Source: Antedon mediterranea
Taxonomy: Eukaryota; Echinodermata; Crinoidea; Comatulida; Antedonidae
DNA length: 64,000 nt
Reading direction: 5' to 3'
Assembly: GCF_964355755.1 (NCBI RefSeq)
Contig: NC_092672.1
Span: 9,052,001 to 9,116,000 of the forward strand
In this document: piece after piece, positions 24,586 through 38,300 of the stretch
Position numbering within the stretch: the first letter of the stretch is position 1
How the letters are laid out: each line of letters begins with the position of its first letter
Made by a program: the position numbers and the translations under genes
The notes under the pieces: model-generated
Databases searched by the model: none
What the model saw: the letters and a program-made list of their open reading frames with translations, nothing else
What the model was told of the DNA's origin: nothing

Positions 24586-26028
24586 GGACTAAAGAAATTA
24601 GGGAGAAATGGAAATGTATGTACCGGGGAATTGGGCGGCACGTGGTGGTGGTGATGGAACCGCAGTAATAAAGTTGATTGTATTTATATATTATAAGAAC
24701 CAAACTAAATAAATAGACCTAGACATTCTGCGAAATGGAAATCGGAAATTCAAGCTCCTATTCAGTGAAAAATTAAACTGTAGTCTACCTAAATATTTAG
24801 GGCAAATCATCGGTTGTGGTGGTTGAAATTCCTGTAAACATTTGTGTGAACCAAACTGGGTCGAATTTCTGTCATGAGTACTGATTTGTTGGCCTGTGAT
24901 TTATGACGCCTAAGAGATCTATCTAGACTTATTTTTTAGAATAATGTACGTACCTGTCAGATACAATTGTCTTGTGTCGTATAATAAATAAGTACTGTAA
25001 TAGTTACTGAAGTTACTATTACAATCTCGTCAATGAAAACACGAAAATGTATATGCACTTACTTATGAAAACGTATACAGTATTATACTCAGTTATTGAA
25101 ACAGTAGGTTTAAAAAAGTTTCGTTTGTCTGTAAAATGATGTAATCAAGCTGTTTACATGAGTCTTAATTTATAAGCACATCAATAATAAAATAGTTTAT
25201 CTATCCTGTAATTGGCGAGATTATGGTCGCTGTTGAATGAAATAAAGCCAATCGGTATCATATTTGTACAGAAACGTTTTCGCGGCCGAAGGGTGTAACC
25301 TAAATTTGGACTAAAGAAATTAGGGAGAAATGGAAATGTATGTACCGGGGAATTGGGCGGCACGTGGTGGTGGTGATGGAACCGCAGTAATAAAGTTGAT
25401 TGTATTTATATATTATAAGAACCAAACTAAATAAATAGACCTAGACATTCTGCGAAATGGAAATCGGAAATTCAAGCTCCTATTCAGTGAAAAATTAAAC
25501 TGTAGTCTACCTAAATATTTAGGGCAAATCATCGGTTGTGGTGGTTGAAATTCCTGTAAACATTTGTGTGAACCAAACTGGGTCGAATTTCTGTCATGAG
25601 TACTGATTTGTTGGCCTGTGATTTATGACGCCTAAGGGATCTATCTAGACTTATTTTTTAGAATAATGTACGTACCTGTCAGATACAATTGTCTTGTGTC
25701 GTATAATAAATAAGTACTGTAATAGTTACTGAAGTTACTATTACAATCTCGTCAATGAAAACACGAAAATGTATATGCACTTACTTATGAAAACGTATAC
25801 AGTATTATACTCAGTTATTGAAACAGTAGGTTTAAAAAAGTTTCGTTTGTCTGTAAAATGATGTAATCAAGCTGTTTACATGAGTCTTAATTTATAACCA
25901 CATCAATAATAAAATAGTTTATCTATCCTGTAATTGGCGAGATTATGGTCGCTGTTGAATGAAATAAAGCCAATCGGTATCATATTTGTACAGAAACGTT
26001 TTCGCGGCCGAAGGGTGTAACCTAAATT
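24586..26028. repeat. Recent tandem duplication, 722-bp unit
   Basis: 24586-25307 and 25308-26028 are two direct copies. Reading through them I found only two differences (aagagatct/aagggatct and ataagcaca/ataaccaca) and no length change. Both start GGACTAAAGAAATTAGGGAG and end gggtgtaacctaaatt. No gene is inside. The near-identity means a very recent duplication or an assembly artefact. Confidence 0.95.
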
Positions 26029-26229
26029 CGTTGTATTATCGTCAAGAACTAACTGTAACTAAACTTACATAGAAAGTAGGGTATCATAAATTTGGCCTTA
26101 GCACTCGGGGGAGTGGCTAAGATGTCCGTGGGACTACTAAATATAAATTGTAATGAACCTCGAGGGACATAAATAGGAATATTTCATGTTTCATTATCAA
26201 TGTATAATAAATGGAAACTGTTTACCGAT

Positions 26230-27760
26230 TCAAATAATATAAATTGGTTTTTAACATTTTCCGAACCTATTGCAAGTTTATTCTCAAAGGGCCCATATAT
26301 TTACCTACCGTATGTGTTAAACCAAGGGCTCATAAATTTACCTACAGTACTTGTGTTAAACCAAACTCTGGCAGACTGAGAGATTGGGATGTTCCATTCA
26401 TCGCAAATCAATACATTTGTATAATCGTATATTAAATCTATCAAAATAGTATTTTTTAAAAGAAATCGGCCTGTCTTCAACATTATGATGGTGTACTCTA
26501 GCTGTTCAACCGGTTTTCAGCTATTAAAAACAATTATCGTAGGAGGAGATAGAAAAATGCGAAGCCTTCTCGCATTTTTTTGGCGGGTATTTTTCAAGAC
26601 GGACATCCATTAGACAGTGTATACCACGATCGGAAAACACCCCTATTTGGGGCAAATCGTTGAACCTAAATTCGTTTTAATCGTCAATAACTAATTATCT
26701 AACTCAATTTAATTAGTAAACAGGGTTACATCAGGCGGTTAAAATCAGTACCGAAAGTACGAACCAACTTTACATACCATCGAGTGAAAATTCTAGAAGT
26801 AAGGCGCGATTTACCGAATTTCGCCCTTACGTAAATTTATATATAGATAAATAGAGTAAAACATTTCCGATTTAATAACTGTTAAAATTGTCACTGTCAT
26901 AGTCGATTGAAATAGTAAAGTACATGTAACGATACACCACCACGACGTTTATATTTTTTTGTAATTATTAATCAATACAAACGTTGAGAAGCAACTGTCA
27001 GTAATAAAGTATTATATTATTATGTGTTTATAATCTAAAAGTAGGGGCTACCCACACTCACAGTAATAAAGTTTATTAGTATATTTGTTTATATTATAAT
27101 AAACAGTAGGCCTACCAACGCACACAATAAGAAATTTGCGATTCAAATGGCTATCAAAAGTGGTTAATACCTATTTACAGTATTGTATAGGTTTACAATA
27201 CTATTTATGTTTATTCTCAAAGGGCCCATAAATTGACCTACTTGTGTTAAATCATGGAGGTATGCAAGCATGGTTAAACCAAATAATTTGGAATGTTCCA
27301 TTCATCGCAAATCAATACATTTGTATAAACGTATATTAAATCTATCAAAATAGTATTTTTTAAAGAAAATCGGCCTGTCTTCAACATTATGATACTCTAC
27401 TCGAGCTGTTCAACCGGTTTTCAGCTATTAAAAACAATTATCGTAGGAGGAGATAGGAAAATGCGAAGTATCCTCGTATTATTGTGTACAGGTATTTTTC
27501 ATGAGGACATCCATTAGACAGTGTATACCACGATCGGAAAACACCCCTATTTGGGGCAAATGGTTGAACCTAAATTCGTTTTAATTGTCAATAACTAATT
27601 ATCTAACTAAATTTAATTAGTAAACAGGGTTACATCAGGTGGTTAAAATCAGTACCGAGATTATGACCAACTTTACATACCATCGAGTACACATTCTAGA
27701 AATAACGCGCGATTTACAGAATTTTGCCCTTACGTAAATTTATATATAGAAGCTATAAAA
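26230..27760. repeat. Older direct duplication, offset about 904 bp
   Basis: The stretch beginning TTCTCAAAGGGCCCATA and running through TTCAACCGGTTTTCAGC, aggaggagata, cagtgtataccacgatcgga and TACGTAAATTTATATATAGA occurs at about 26280-26850 and again at about 27210-27750. The copies differ at many bases and by small gaps. The word AACCTAAATTCGTT links this family to the end of the 722-bp unit just before it. Possibly an old satellite-like or element-derived tandem array. Confidence 0.85.
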
Positions 27761-28109
27761 GTTTATATTTAGTTGTATTTTGAAAAGAAAGCCTGTAGTC
27801 AGAGGTGAGGGTAGTGCAGTGGATAGGGTGTGGTGAGATGGACCCAACTCCACCGTTTGCTACTGTAAGACTTTGATTGTCTTAAAATTACAAATTTAAA
27901 AGACAATTGTTTGACTTAATTTCAGAAAATAACAATGTTTTCGGTAGATTATTCCTGAAAGTTAATAAAGCTAGTAGCGTCCTATGCTAATAATATTAGT
28001 GTAGGTTCAAGGGTTAAATTTTGCGGCAAATAATATTTCTCCAGTCTCTGTCATTCCTAACACCAATCAAGAACATTTATGTGAAACGCCCTGTAGGCCT
28101 ATGACACAC

Positions 28110-29246
28110 GGGTGTCACGAAACCTAAGACCACGAAAGCTAATACCCCCTAAGATCTAAAATCACAAAAGCTAAGACCCAAGACCTAAGATTACAAATAT
28201 TTATCTTTCGCACCTGCCTTGTATTTTAACTCCCAACATTTATTCTGAATACCACACCTTAGAATTGGCACTTTTATGAAAAAGAATCACATAAAAAGTA
28301 ACAAATACAATTTTAAATTGATGATTTTACAGACGTTTTTCTCGCACACAAACTGTTTGCAAATTTCGCATGACTTATAGCCTACAGTACAGTATGCCTA
28401 CCCCTGTTCAATGTTTTTGTTTCTATGGAACGTCAAAAAAGCAAAAATTATATAGAGGGCTGAAAACTATGTGGAGTCCATCTACAGTGTGGATGGAACA
28501 ATGTAAAATTAAAATTGTAATGATAATAGTATAATCATGCAAGTACGAAGAAATAAATACTGGCAAATAAATTTTAATTTAAAAATCATGATAATAAGTT
28601 TTTTTGTTTCGTTTTCTTTCTGTTTTTATACTTGTACTATTATTTTTGCTCTTTTGGTGCTTCATAGAAACAAAAACATTGAGCATGGGGGGAACTCGAG
28701 GAGTTACAGGTATAGTAGAGATATTATAATAGTTCACTATAATATCTCTATGAGTATACAAAGAAACATGTCTCTAAAATCATCAATTTAAAGGATTTAT
28801 TTATTTGTTTTTATGTGTTTCTCCTTCTGAAAGTACTTTTAAATCCTAATTTTAAAGTGTGGTATTCAGGATAGAGTTAGTCAACAAATTTGGAGTCAAA
28901 ATACAAGAAAGGCAGGTGCGTAAGAAAAACATCCTCTGAACCAACACAATGGAGTAAATATATACTAACAAACGACCCGTCAAGTTTGTTTGTTGTAAAG
29001 AAAAAAATATACATTTACTCAACGGGCGAAAATAATGTGAGTTTATCTATGTTTTGCAGTAGTATTTAATTATATTTATGGTAATAAATGAAACCTACTG
29101 TGTTTAAAATTATGTATGGATAAACAAGTATTGTTTTTAAGCTGTAATATATCTTAGAATTTGTAATCTTAGGTCTTGGGTCTTAGCTTTCGTGATCTTA
29201 GGTCTTAGGGGGTCTTAGCTTTCGTGGTCTTAGGTTTCGTGACACC
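28110..29246. mobile_element. Foldback transposon, about 100-bp terminal repeats, 11-bp target duplication (MULE-like)
   Basis: The ends are long inverted copies: GGGTGTCACGAAACCTAAGA on the left and CTTAGGTTTCGTGACACC on the right, continuing inward for about 90-100 bases of AAGACC/GGTCTTAG-type text. CTATGACACAC stands on both sides (28099-28109 and 29247-29257). Long terminal inverted repeats plus an 11-bp duplication are what is known for Mutator-like elements, so that class is suggested. There is no transposase. The element sits about 120 bases before the ALP-4 start codon. Confidence 0.8.
28205..28930. mobile_element. Second foldback nested inside the 28.1-29.2 kb element
   Basis: Inner arms 28205-28275 (TTTCGCACCTGCCTTGTATT ... 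gaataccacaccttagaatt) and 28845-28927 (reverse complement with small changes) are unrelated to the outer repeats. A one-arm relative lies at about 34483-34566. A perfect hairpin (AGAGATATTATA and TATAATATCTCT) lies at 28717-28749 within it. An 84-codon reading frame inside has no recognisable domain. Confidence 0.6.
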
Positions 29247-29366
29247 CTATGACACACACGCGGCCCTCTATCATAAAATTAAACTGATATAGCGCTATGC
29301 CAACTGAAAATGCTCATTGTCGAAAGATTATTATTTGCTGGTAGTAGGACGTCAGTGAGAGTTGAT

Positions 29367-32300
29367 ATGAACATGTTTAGGTCCCTTCATCCAGTTGTGT
29401 TATTGTCTCTCTGTTTCGTGTACGTTCAAAGTGAGTATAAAATTTATCTTTTCTTTACTTTAAGTTAAACCACATTTAGAGGCTTACTCTAAACTAACGT
29501 CCATGCTATAGTAGTGCAAGAAACATATTTAGATAAAAATGTAATTAATAGTACATGCTGTAAATGTCTACAATACCCATAGTAACAACTCAGCTTGGAA
29601 ATACACAACAATTATTTATACGGGCATCAATAATAAGTGCATTGTTCAGGCAATCATCAGGCAGACGGCATAACCATTGGCCCAGCTTGAGTCTAATCTG
29701 GTTCAGGCCCTTGAATATATTAAAACAGGGTAGTAGTGTTGACATAAGTCAACCATGTTGACCCCTACAGTTTACTTGCTGAAACATGAGTAGTGTTTGT
29801 ACATAGTACATTAGTAAAGATAAATCAGCAGCCTTTCTCACAATGATACTGATACACTATCTTTATATTGGTCTTTGAGCGGCAAAAGTTGAAATAAAAG
29901 ATATCATCAAGCGGCAATATTAGTTAATATACAGTATATTAACTTTTTTTAAGTTTGTGTCATAAAAAAATTAATCTATTCATTATTATAGTTTATGCTA
30001 TGTCTATTCTTTCATCAGGGATACATTTTTAATGAATACGTTTTAGCTTTAGTGATTAAACTATAATGAGACTTATCAATTTGATACTTATAATCAGTTA
30101 CAGTTATTGACACAAGTGATTACTACGTGGTGGTTGACTCTCATATTGCTAACATTAGACTGTTTTTTCAGTAAAGTTGTTTCTTTATGTGATTACCAAG
30201 TGGGGTTATAGAATAGGGGGTATGCGACCATCCGATCCATCCGTCGTCATTGCAAAATCTCCCATTTCACAACATTGCACCCGTGGCGATGTTGCTGCAA
30301 TTACATGTGGGGTTTTTGTTTACATTCACAGCGAAAAAAAATCACCACTTGCAGCTTCTTCAAATTTTATTTTCCTTACTATTAGTATTTTTCGTCGTAC
30401 TATTTTATGGTCGTTTATAATCGGTATTCATTCCATTTTCCATCGAAAGTGCATCCGTCATTCCGAATCCGATCGTCGTTTTGGGTGTATTAACCTATAT
30501 ATAACCTTCTTTATTTGAGTATTAGGCTCGACTATCATGCACTGCTGTTTCGACTTTTGCTATACAACCATGCATCTTCATTCTACCATCAACTTTATTT
30601 ATTTATTATAATTTGTTAACAGAAATGAATTGTGATATTTGAATTATGATCGAATTTTTCACGTTGACATTCTGAAGTGTAAAGCTGCCATTCGACAATC
30701 AACCTTTATTATCAACATTGTAAACAGCTGCTTTGTCTTAAAATAACAATATAATTTCTTCTTAAAATTCAGAGTCATATTTTGAATCGTAAACGAGAAC
30801 GCAAAAACACGATGTAGTTACATTACTTTTCCAATTTACGACCGGTAACAGTAAGCGGAAAACCGCGTAGCTTGTCCCACGTAGAATCTGTATCTATCAT
30901 CAATCATGAGCGAAAACCGCCCGTCCGCTCCACGCTGTGTGTATAATTTGTATTACCGTTACCGTTGTAGTCAGAAGACGCGATACTGTACACTTTTTAT
31001 TGACCCTAGACTGGTCTTTTTTCCGGCCGCAATTCTATATTTAGTAGGAATTGCTTTACATGTATCAGTCATTCGAGAAGGGATTATTCCTCCGTGATCT
31101 AATTAAGACGACAATCAACGAATTCATTGACAATTATATTCGAACATCGTATTCTATTTTAACAATTTATCTGGATTATATTATTTTCGATTAACTTGGA
31201 AAGATTCAATTTTGATATTGATACAATGTTATTTTATAATTAATACATGTCTATTTGAATTAGAAGAATTTACATAGTAAATAAAATATAAAAATAGTTT
31301 AAAATGATTATATTCACACACTAATGTGGTAATCGTAATGTCTACCTGTGTACTATTGACACCTCACAACGTTAACACTATCTTGGTCTGTTCATCCTTA
31401 TACTTTCGATGTCAAATAATGCTGTCTCTGATTATACATACCCCTAATGGACGCAAATAGTAATACAAACACATTTATATAGCGAAATGGACTTGTATGA
31501 TATGCGCTTTTCTATAAGAATTCATTGAAATATTCTTTTCTGTAGTATTTACCTACCAGTATATTTCTGAGCATCTGTTAACCATCATTATGCAATTGCA
31601 ATGACATGATGATTCGTTGACTTTCACTTTTTTAGTTATATATGTTTGTTTTGAAACATTAAAGATGTTGATAATTCAAATGACCGACCCCATTTACGAC
31701 ATAATGTAAAGCTCTGTCTACACTATGAGACTATGTGACAACAAATGCGATGTGCCGATATAAGGACATGATGATAAGATCAATTTTTATTGAAGGACCA
31801 ACTTACTGGAATAAACTCCAGTCTACTCTAGAACAAAATCACATGACCTCACTCCCTATGCTAAAGTACAATATTAAAAAGATGATATTTGAAACATATT
31901 GCTATAGCTACTATTGCTACTGAAAAATTGGGGTTGTAAACATTTAGCTTAATATCACTTTGTTGTGTTTGTGTTTTTTTCTTTTTCTGTCTCAAAATGT
32001 CTTTTTTTGTTAATGTAATGCGTTCGTATAATAGGTTTTATGTTTATGCTTAGGACTACAAAGACAAGCCACTTTGGCTTCTGTGTATCTTAACCGATAA
32101 ACTTTGTAAAATATTGAATATTGAATAAATGTTGTTGTAACATCACTACCATATTTTAAGCATATTACTATCATATTTGGGCACTTCACACTTTTTTGTT
32201 TGTTTGCTAGTTTATACTGTGTAGACAGAGCTTATAAGCTAAAGGCGTATGATCCTATTGCCAGTTTTTCGTCTTGTGTGTCAAGTGTCAACCTGACTTC

Positions 32301-35300
32301 AACATAATTATTATTGTTTTGTAACAAATGACCCTCTGACTAAATTCTAATTAATGATTGCTATATTTTGCTGACATTTTAGCTAAATACTACACCGTTA
32401 TGCAATTCACACAGGACCCTGATGTCTTCTTATTCGGAATTCCGTAGGGTATCCCGTTCTAAGCCAATGCATGAATCTTCTCACCGGTGTGCATCTTTCA
32501 ATGCGGAATTCCGTAGGGTATCCCCGTTCTAAGCCAATGTATGAATCTTCTCACTGGTGTGCATCTTTCCATGCACCAGTGATAGTCAACAGTGCATTGA
32601 AAAATGAATGTTTTATCTGATTCGTAATTGAAGCTTAGACGCTGTTAATAGTCGAGATCGGATGTTTCTGCTTGTGTAAGTAACACAAGCGTGATAAAAC
32701 CTTTCTCTGTTTTAATGTGGCATTTGGGACTCATCGGTATTCTTAGATAACGTATGCTTGATAGTGTTGCATTTAAAATATAATATTGTATAATCTCACA
32801 ATTTATTGGTTGTTCGCAATCTATAGTTGTTTTCCATGTCTAATGATGTTGCCTATTAAACACTTAACATAAGAATACTGTACATAATACAGTACATCCC
32901 GGATGCTTGATTTTTTTGTGTGTGTGCTTTACTTAATGTGTACGTCACCGACAAAACATTTTAAATTTTTGTTATTTTTTCGAATTCAATTTATAACATA
33001 TCCATGTATGAATATAAGAATCTGAACCATTCATGTTTAAACTCAACAAGATATCTTCTTAATAGTCTTAATAGGAGTGTCCTTTGAATAGGAGTTTGAC
33101 ATCGTGTACAACATAATACTGTATGCCTGCCAATTGTTTTAATTGATTTCATATGACAGTGTTCGTTGAAGACATGTCTGTAAATGAAATTTATCGTTTG
33201 ATTAATGAATGAATTATTCTATTTTGATTTCTGAGGTTTAATAATTGATAAACAATTCAGGTATATAGAAAGAATAAATGTCTAAACCCTGTGTTAACAT
33301 TATACGTTATATAGCAACATATTCCAGACTTCCAACATTTGACCCTTAATTAAAAGATTGTAATCGGAAAGGGCCTTAAAATTGAAATGAACCTTTGGAC
33401 AGTTAAACACGTCTACGCCTTGTCAGTAATTATTGTGATTTCCACCTTCCGCAATTGGAAGTGGTAATTCTTGGATCTATAAATTAGATATCATCGTGTC
33501 CATATGACCACATCACATTTTTTTTGTCACATAAAGTTTAAAAGTGTAGACAGAGCTTTAGACTACCACACCCACAAAGAAGTCGCAATACAAAGTAATA
33601 CTTATATAAAAAGTAATACTTATATAAAAAGTAATAGTAAGTAAGAAAGTATAAAAAGATGTAGAAAACAGCAGTTAATTAAACGGAAATCTTCAATTTT
33701 AATCTCATTGGTCAATTATGTACCAATTCGTTTGACGGAAATGCATAGTTATTTAATTTAAGATTGTTTTAAACACTTTATTAACTTCAAGTTAATGCTG
33801 AATTAAATCTTCTAATATACCGAACAATTATAAAAAACTTAAACATAAGAAACATATTTTACATCAACCTTTTTCATTTTTACACTTGTGCTAAACAGCG
33901 CATAGAGACTATTTGTATTTTGCGCTATATAAATTTAAAACCATTAAACCATTACACATATTCATACATTAAACATATTCATACACTAAACACATTAAAC
34001 ATATCCAAAATTTGATTAATGTAGTCAGATTATTAAAGTAGTAATGAAGATAATAATAAAGATTCAACGTAATTTAAACATAATATCAGACCTTAATTTA
34101 TAAATATAAGAGGACAGCTCCTAATGGCTCTCCTCAATATGTTGAGGAGAGCCATTATTTTGATTAAGTATCCGAGGCACAGGCCCACCATGGTTGGGCC
34201 TGTGGCGAGCCGAATTTTGATAATTGACACCTCTAGATGGCCGGAAATGGTACTCTCGCACGTAAAATTCATCGTAGGTCATTTATTCTCTGAACGTAGT
34301 CCAACGATGTATTGTTATGATATAATTTTATCTACGCGTCGATCGTAGGGTGGTTCGTAGGGTTAGTAAACACCATTGTCATCGCCTTTAGAAGCATGGA
34401 CAATGCAAACAAACAATGTATTGTTTGCTAATTAAAATCCTATCTAAAGATAGTAGACGTCAATTTTTGGGCGCTAGTTCCGTTTCGCACCTGTTTTTAT
34501 TTCGACTTCCTTTTGACTCCAAATTGTTAAGCAACTTATTGTGAATACCACACCTTAAAATTGGGCCTATATATATCAATAAAAAAAAAGTTAAATGCAC
34601 TATGTTATAGACCAAGATAAACATGATTATAAACGCATATTTAGCTAGCCACCCCGTTGCAATAGGGCAACGAATGAAACAAAAAATGAATCAGGAAGGA
34701 GTCAGGAAATGCAGGTAGTTATTTTCATTCTTCCCTGGTTAGGTTTAGAACAAAGACAAATCATTTTTATTACCGTAGATTGAAATTAATAACGTAAGGG
34801 CGAAAAAATAATTTAACCTCAATTAAGTACCTTTATTATGGTAATAACTTGTTATACTCTATGTGTACATGATTTTGCCCAATCCCTAATACAAGCATGT
34901 ATTAACCTAAACCAGACTAAGGTTAAGTATAGAGGATATCATATTAGGATTACAAATACATGTAGCTGGCATTCTTTAACATTGTTATTATTTAATAATC
35001 ATAATGTACCGTATACTTAATAATTAAGTTAAACCCTATCTGTCAATGACTTGCTCGATTACCATAATATCATGGTGTGGAAATCGTTAGAGATCTATAT
35101 CGAAATGGAATTAAGTTTCGTAATGTTTATTTTTATAATAATCACGTTTTTAAAGTCACAGTCAGCTAACCTTTCTTATTATGTATGAAGTGAATTGCTA
35201 ATACTGAACACTAATAGCCTTATTAATAGTAAACTGTATATTGGATAAGCAAGTACCGCTGGGTACTGTTAATAGTAATGACATTGTGTAAAGTTATCGG

Positions 35301-38300
35301 AAATTATCAATATAGCTATAAGGTTAAACATGATAATACCGCTGGGAACGCATGGATGACATAAGTAGATAGCTTATATTGTATTCTAGATATTTCTCAT
35401 ATCCCACGTGTTCGATTCATTGTCATAATCCACTCTTATTATGCTCTTATTTCTTATGTCAAAAATAGATACCTTTATATTGGCGTATATAATATTCTAA
35501 TCATCGTAAGCCTCGCTTGTTCATTTTTAACCTACATTTCTGAGGGATTCATTCATTCATCTTTTTATTTCGGAATACCATGATTATATTATAATATATC
35601 CATATATAACAACAATTTTAAATGTAAATATGTATATGTTTGTATGATGTAGTATGTTTAAGCGGATATTGGCCCTTGATGGCATTTGCAATATAGAAAT
35701 TGAATCGAATTGAATTGAATCAACAGAAAGAAGCTTGATCTAAGAAATCATAGTACAGTAAGTAAAAATAGGAGTTGAGGTTGTACAGAAAACAGACAAA
35801 TATATAAAGTCAATGCAAGAAGTCATTCCACTGAATTCACGATTTGTAGAGTGGTTTAGAAACTATTGGAAGTATGTATGTCATTAGACCCACGGCAGCC
35901 GTAAACTAATAATCGTCATTCTTAATTACCTATTTTCATCTGTTTTTTTCTTTTGTATATTTATGTATTTCATGAATGGGTGGGACGTAATATCGGTATA
36001 AAGAAAATTGTTGAACAAACGTGTTTTTTAATATAATCATATTTAATGCATAATACAATACAGCAAATATGCCTAGTGGTTCCCGTAATTAAACCTAATT
36101 AAGTAGAGGATTTCCATAATCAGACCTTGAAAATATATGAATTACAGGTTTTGATTTGGAACAGTAACAACACTTTTCATGTGATTAATGTTGGCTGAAG
36201 AGTAAAACAATGGTATAAATCAGAGAAGAGTGAAAATCAAACAACTTAAAATAGTATCCGCAATTACCTGAAGGAGATCAACAGTGATAAAAAGCAAAAC
36301 GGATTATTAATAATTATTTGTGACAAAATTATTTTCCGAACAATAGTTTTTTACATAATTATTTCGGTCATGGCCATGAAAGAGAAATACTTTGTTGCAC
36401 AAACTAACTATAAATAATATATTTATGTCAAATGTATTCTGTGTCATTTATCAACGAAACCCCTACTTAACCCACATAGAACCAGAGGTTAAGTTCTAGC
36501 ACGATTGAATAAAGTAGAAGAGACTATTAATTCTTAAAGGTGTTATTTTTGTATTGTAAATTGTAACACTTTAAATAGATTTTTGCATTTGATTGAATGA
36601 TAAGACATGTTATTCAATAACTACTTTATTGAACTGTTACGTCATCAAGAGTGCAATTTTGTTATATGCACGTTCATTCTTCACTGATCACCATTATAAT
36701 CGTCGTAATATGCCCTCTAAAATCCTGTGTAGGCCTACGATTTTTTTAGGAGTAAGGCAAACTAGGGTACCAACATTAGTGATATTACTTTAAAATATAC
36801 AATTCAGTTAGCCAAGTTGCACTTCGAAATTTACGCGCTTACCTAGTAGGCCACAATCATCATATCAAGTTATTATCAATTTTATTTAATTTTCAATTCT
36901 GTAAATTATAAATATATTTTCACATTAACACATTAATACCTCTTTAATATGTATAATATACAGCAATTACAGTAAGTGATTTGTATTGGTATTTTTATTG
37001 ATGATTGTATTGTAAAACACGTGTTTTTTTGTAATGAATTTAAGTCAAGTTACGGATAACACTTAAGTTTGTTCGATCTACTTAAGGTTTATATACCCAG
37101 TCAAACATTAATGGTAATTCCACTTAAGTGAGTACTTCTGATCCAATACTATTTTAATGTAGCCGACTCTGGGCACTTATGTGCTGAACACAATCCCTTA
37201 TATCCACACTTGTATCACTGCTTGTAGGGTTAAGTGTCAGATACATTCTAACATACTTATTATAAGCTATAAGTTTCTCATAATAACTTCGGCACATAAA
37301 AAGTACAAGAGATACTGCATCTGAACTGAAGTTATGGGTGTATGATTATATTTTGGACACTGAAAATCCACTTTAGGAAATAGATTCGTTGAGATTCGTC
37401 TTGGACATAGATAGAGAATTCTCATGTGAATATTTTGAGAGTGAGCGCGTAGACAGAAAATCGCAGTTTAGTTGCTTTAGCTCAATTGAGATTTTAAATT
37501 TACTATTTCGATTGCTGATCACTTTACTGTTAGTGAATTGTATATGGAATCTTTAAAAGATTGAGTTTCAGATCCGTTGTTCCAATTACCAATTTGGTCT
37601 ACTGTTTCTACAAGATCCATATTCTATATTGAATAACTTACTTAGATGATATTGAATTGTGGGAAGCTAATTGGATTGTGGGTAATATTATATAAAGTAT
37701 AATCAGCCATTTGCCTTTGAAATATCATCATGTAAATAATGTTGGATATTTGTACATAATAGATTAATACATTATTAAGTTGACATAACTTAGGCCTATA
37801 TGAAAAAAAAAATGTAATTCGACTAATGGTAAAATCTGGCACTTGAACATTAGACTTGCAGATTGTTACCATTGTCTGTTTTAACCTCCCAAATATTAGG
37901 CCTAGTTATATTTACCCTATTAAAGTGGACAAGTAAACAAAAATGCCTTTGAAAAGCATTTAGAATTCAAGGGTTAAATTTAATGGTTAGCTTTTCTACT
38001 ATCATCCCTACTTAACACCTGACGAAGTAACCATGCAAATATTTGTAAATTTGCACAGGGGTCTCAAAAGGTTATTGCCGGTACCAACAAAATAGGTTTC
38101 CTCCTCGTGACGCGACTATAGTACATCATAGGGAGAAACAAGCAACACACATACGCAAATACAGATGCCTTGCGAAGCAATGTTATTCCACTTCACACTT
38201 TCAAACATTGCTAGGACAATATTAATATTGTAATAAACAGGAACGCTAACCTTCTTGCTTTTTATATTATGTATACACACATCCAATACAAGCACGTGTC

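Larger units (their letters stand above)
24301..28098. other. ALP-3/ALP-4 spacer made of duplicated non-coding DNA
   Basis: No exon supported. A hairpin at about 24461-24497 (arms CTAGATGG and CCATCTAG around CGCTCGCTTCGCTCGCG) is followed by the 722-bp tandem duplication (24586-26028) and by a second, older duplicated pair (26230-26850 and 27190-27760). Short reading frames here are not conserved between the copies. Confidence 0.6.

Noticed and set aside
27780-27850. Possible further tRNA-derived SINE head (GTAGTGCAGTGGATAGGGTG)
   Set aside because: Only an A-box-like word is present; no B box or body of the SINE follows.
28537-28791. 84-codon frame inside the foldback element, considered as a transposase remnant
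   Set aside because: No DDE-type or other transposase motif; part of it is a perfect hairpin, which explains the long frames on both strands.
30177-30518. 113-codon frame in the ALP-4 first intron
   Set aside because: The translation has no recognisable domain, starts within intron sequence, and no exon partners or repeat-encoded protein motifs were seen. Probably chance.
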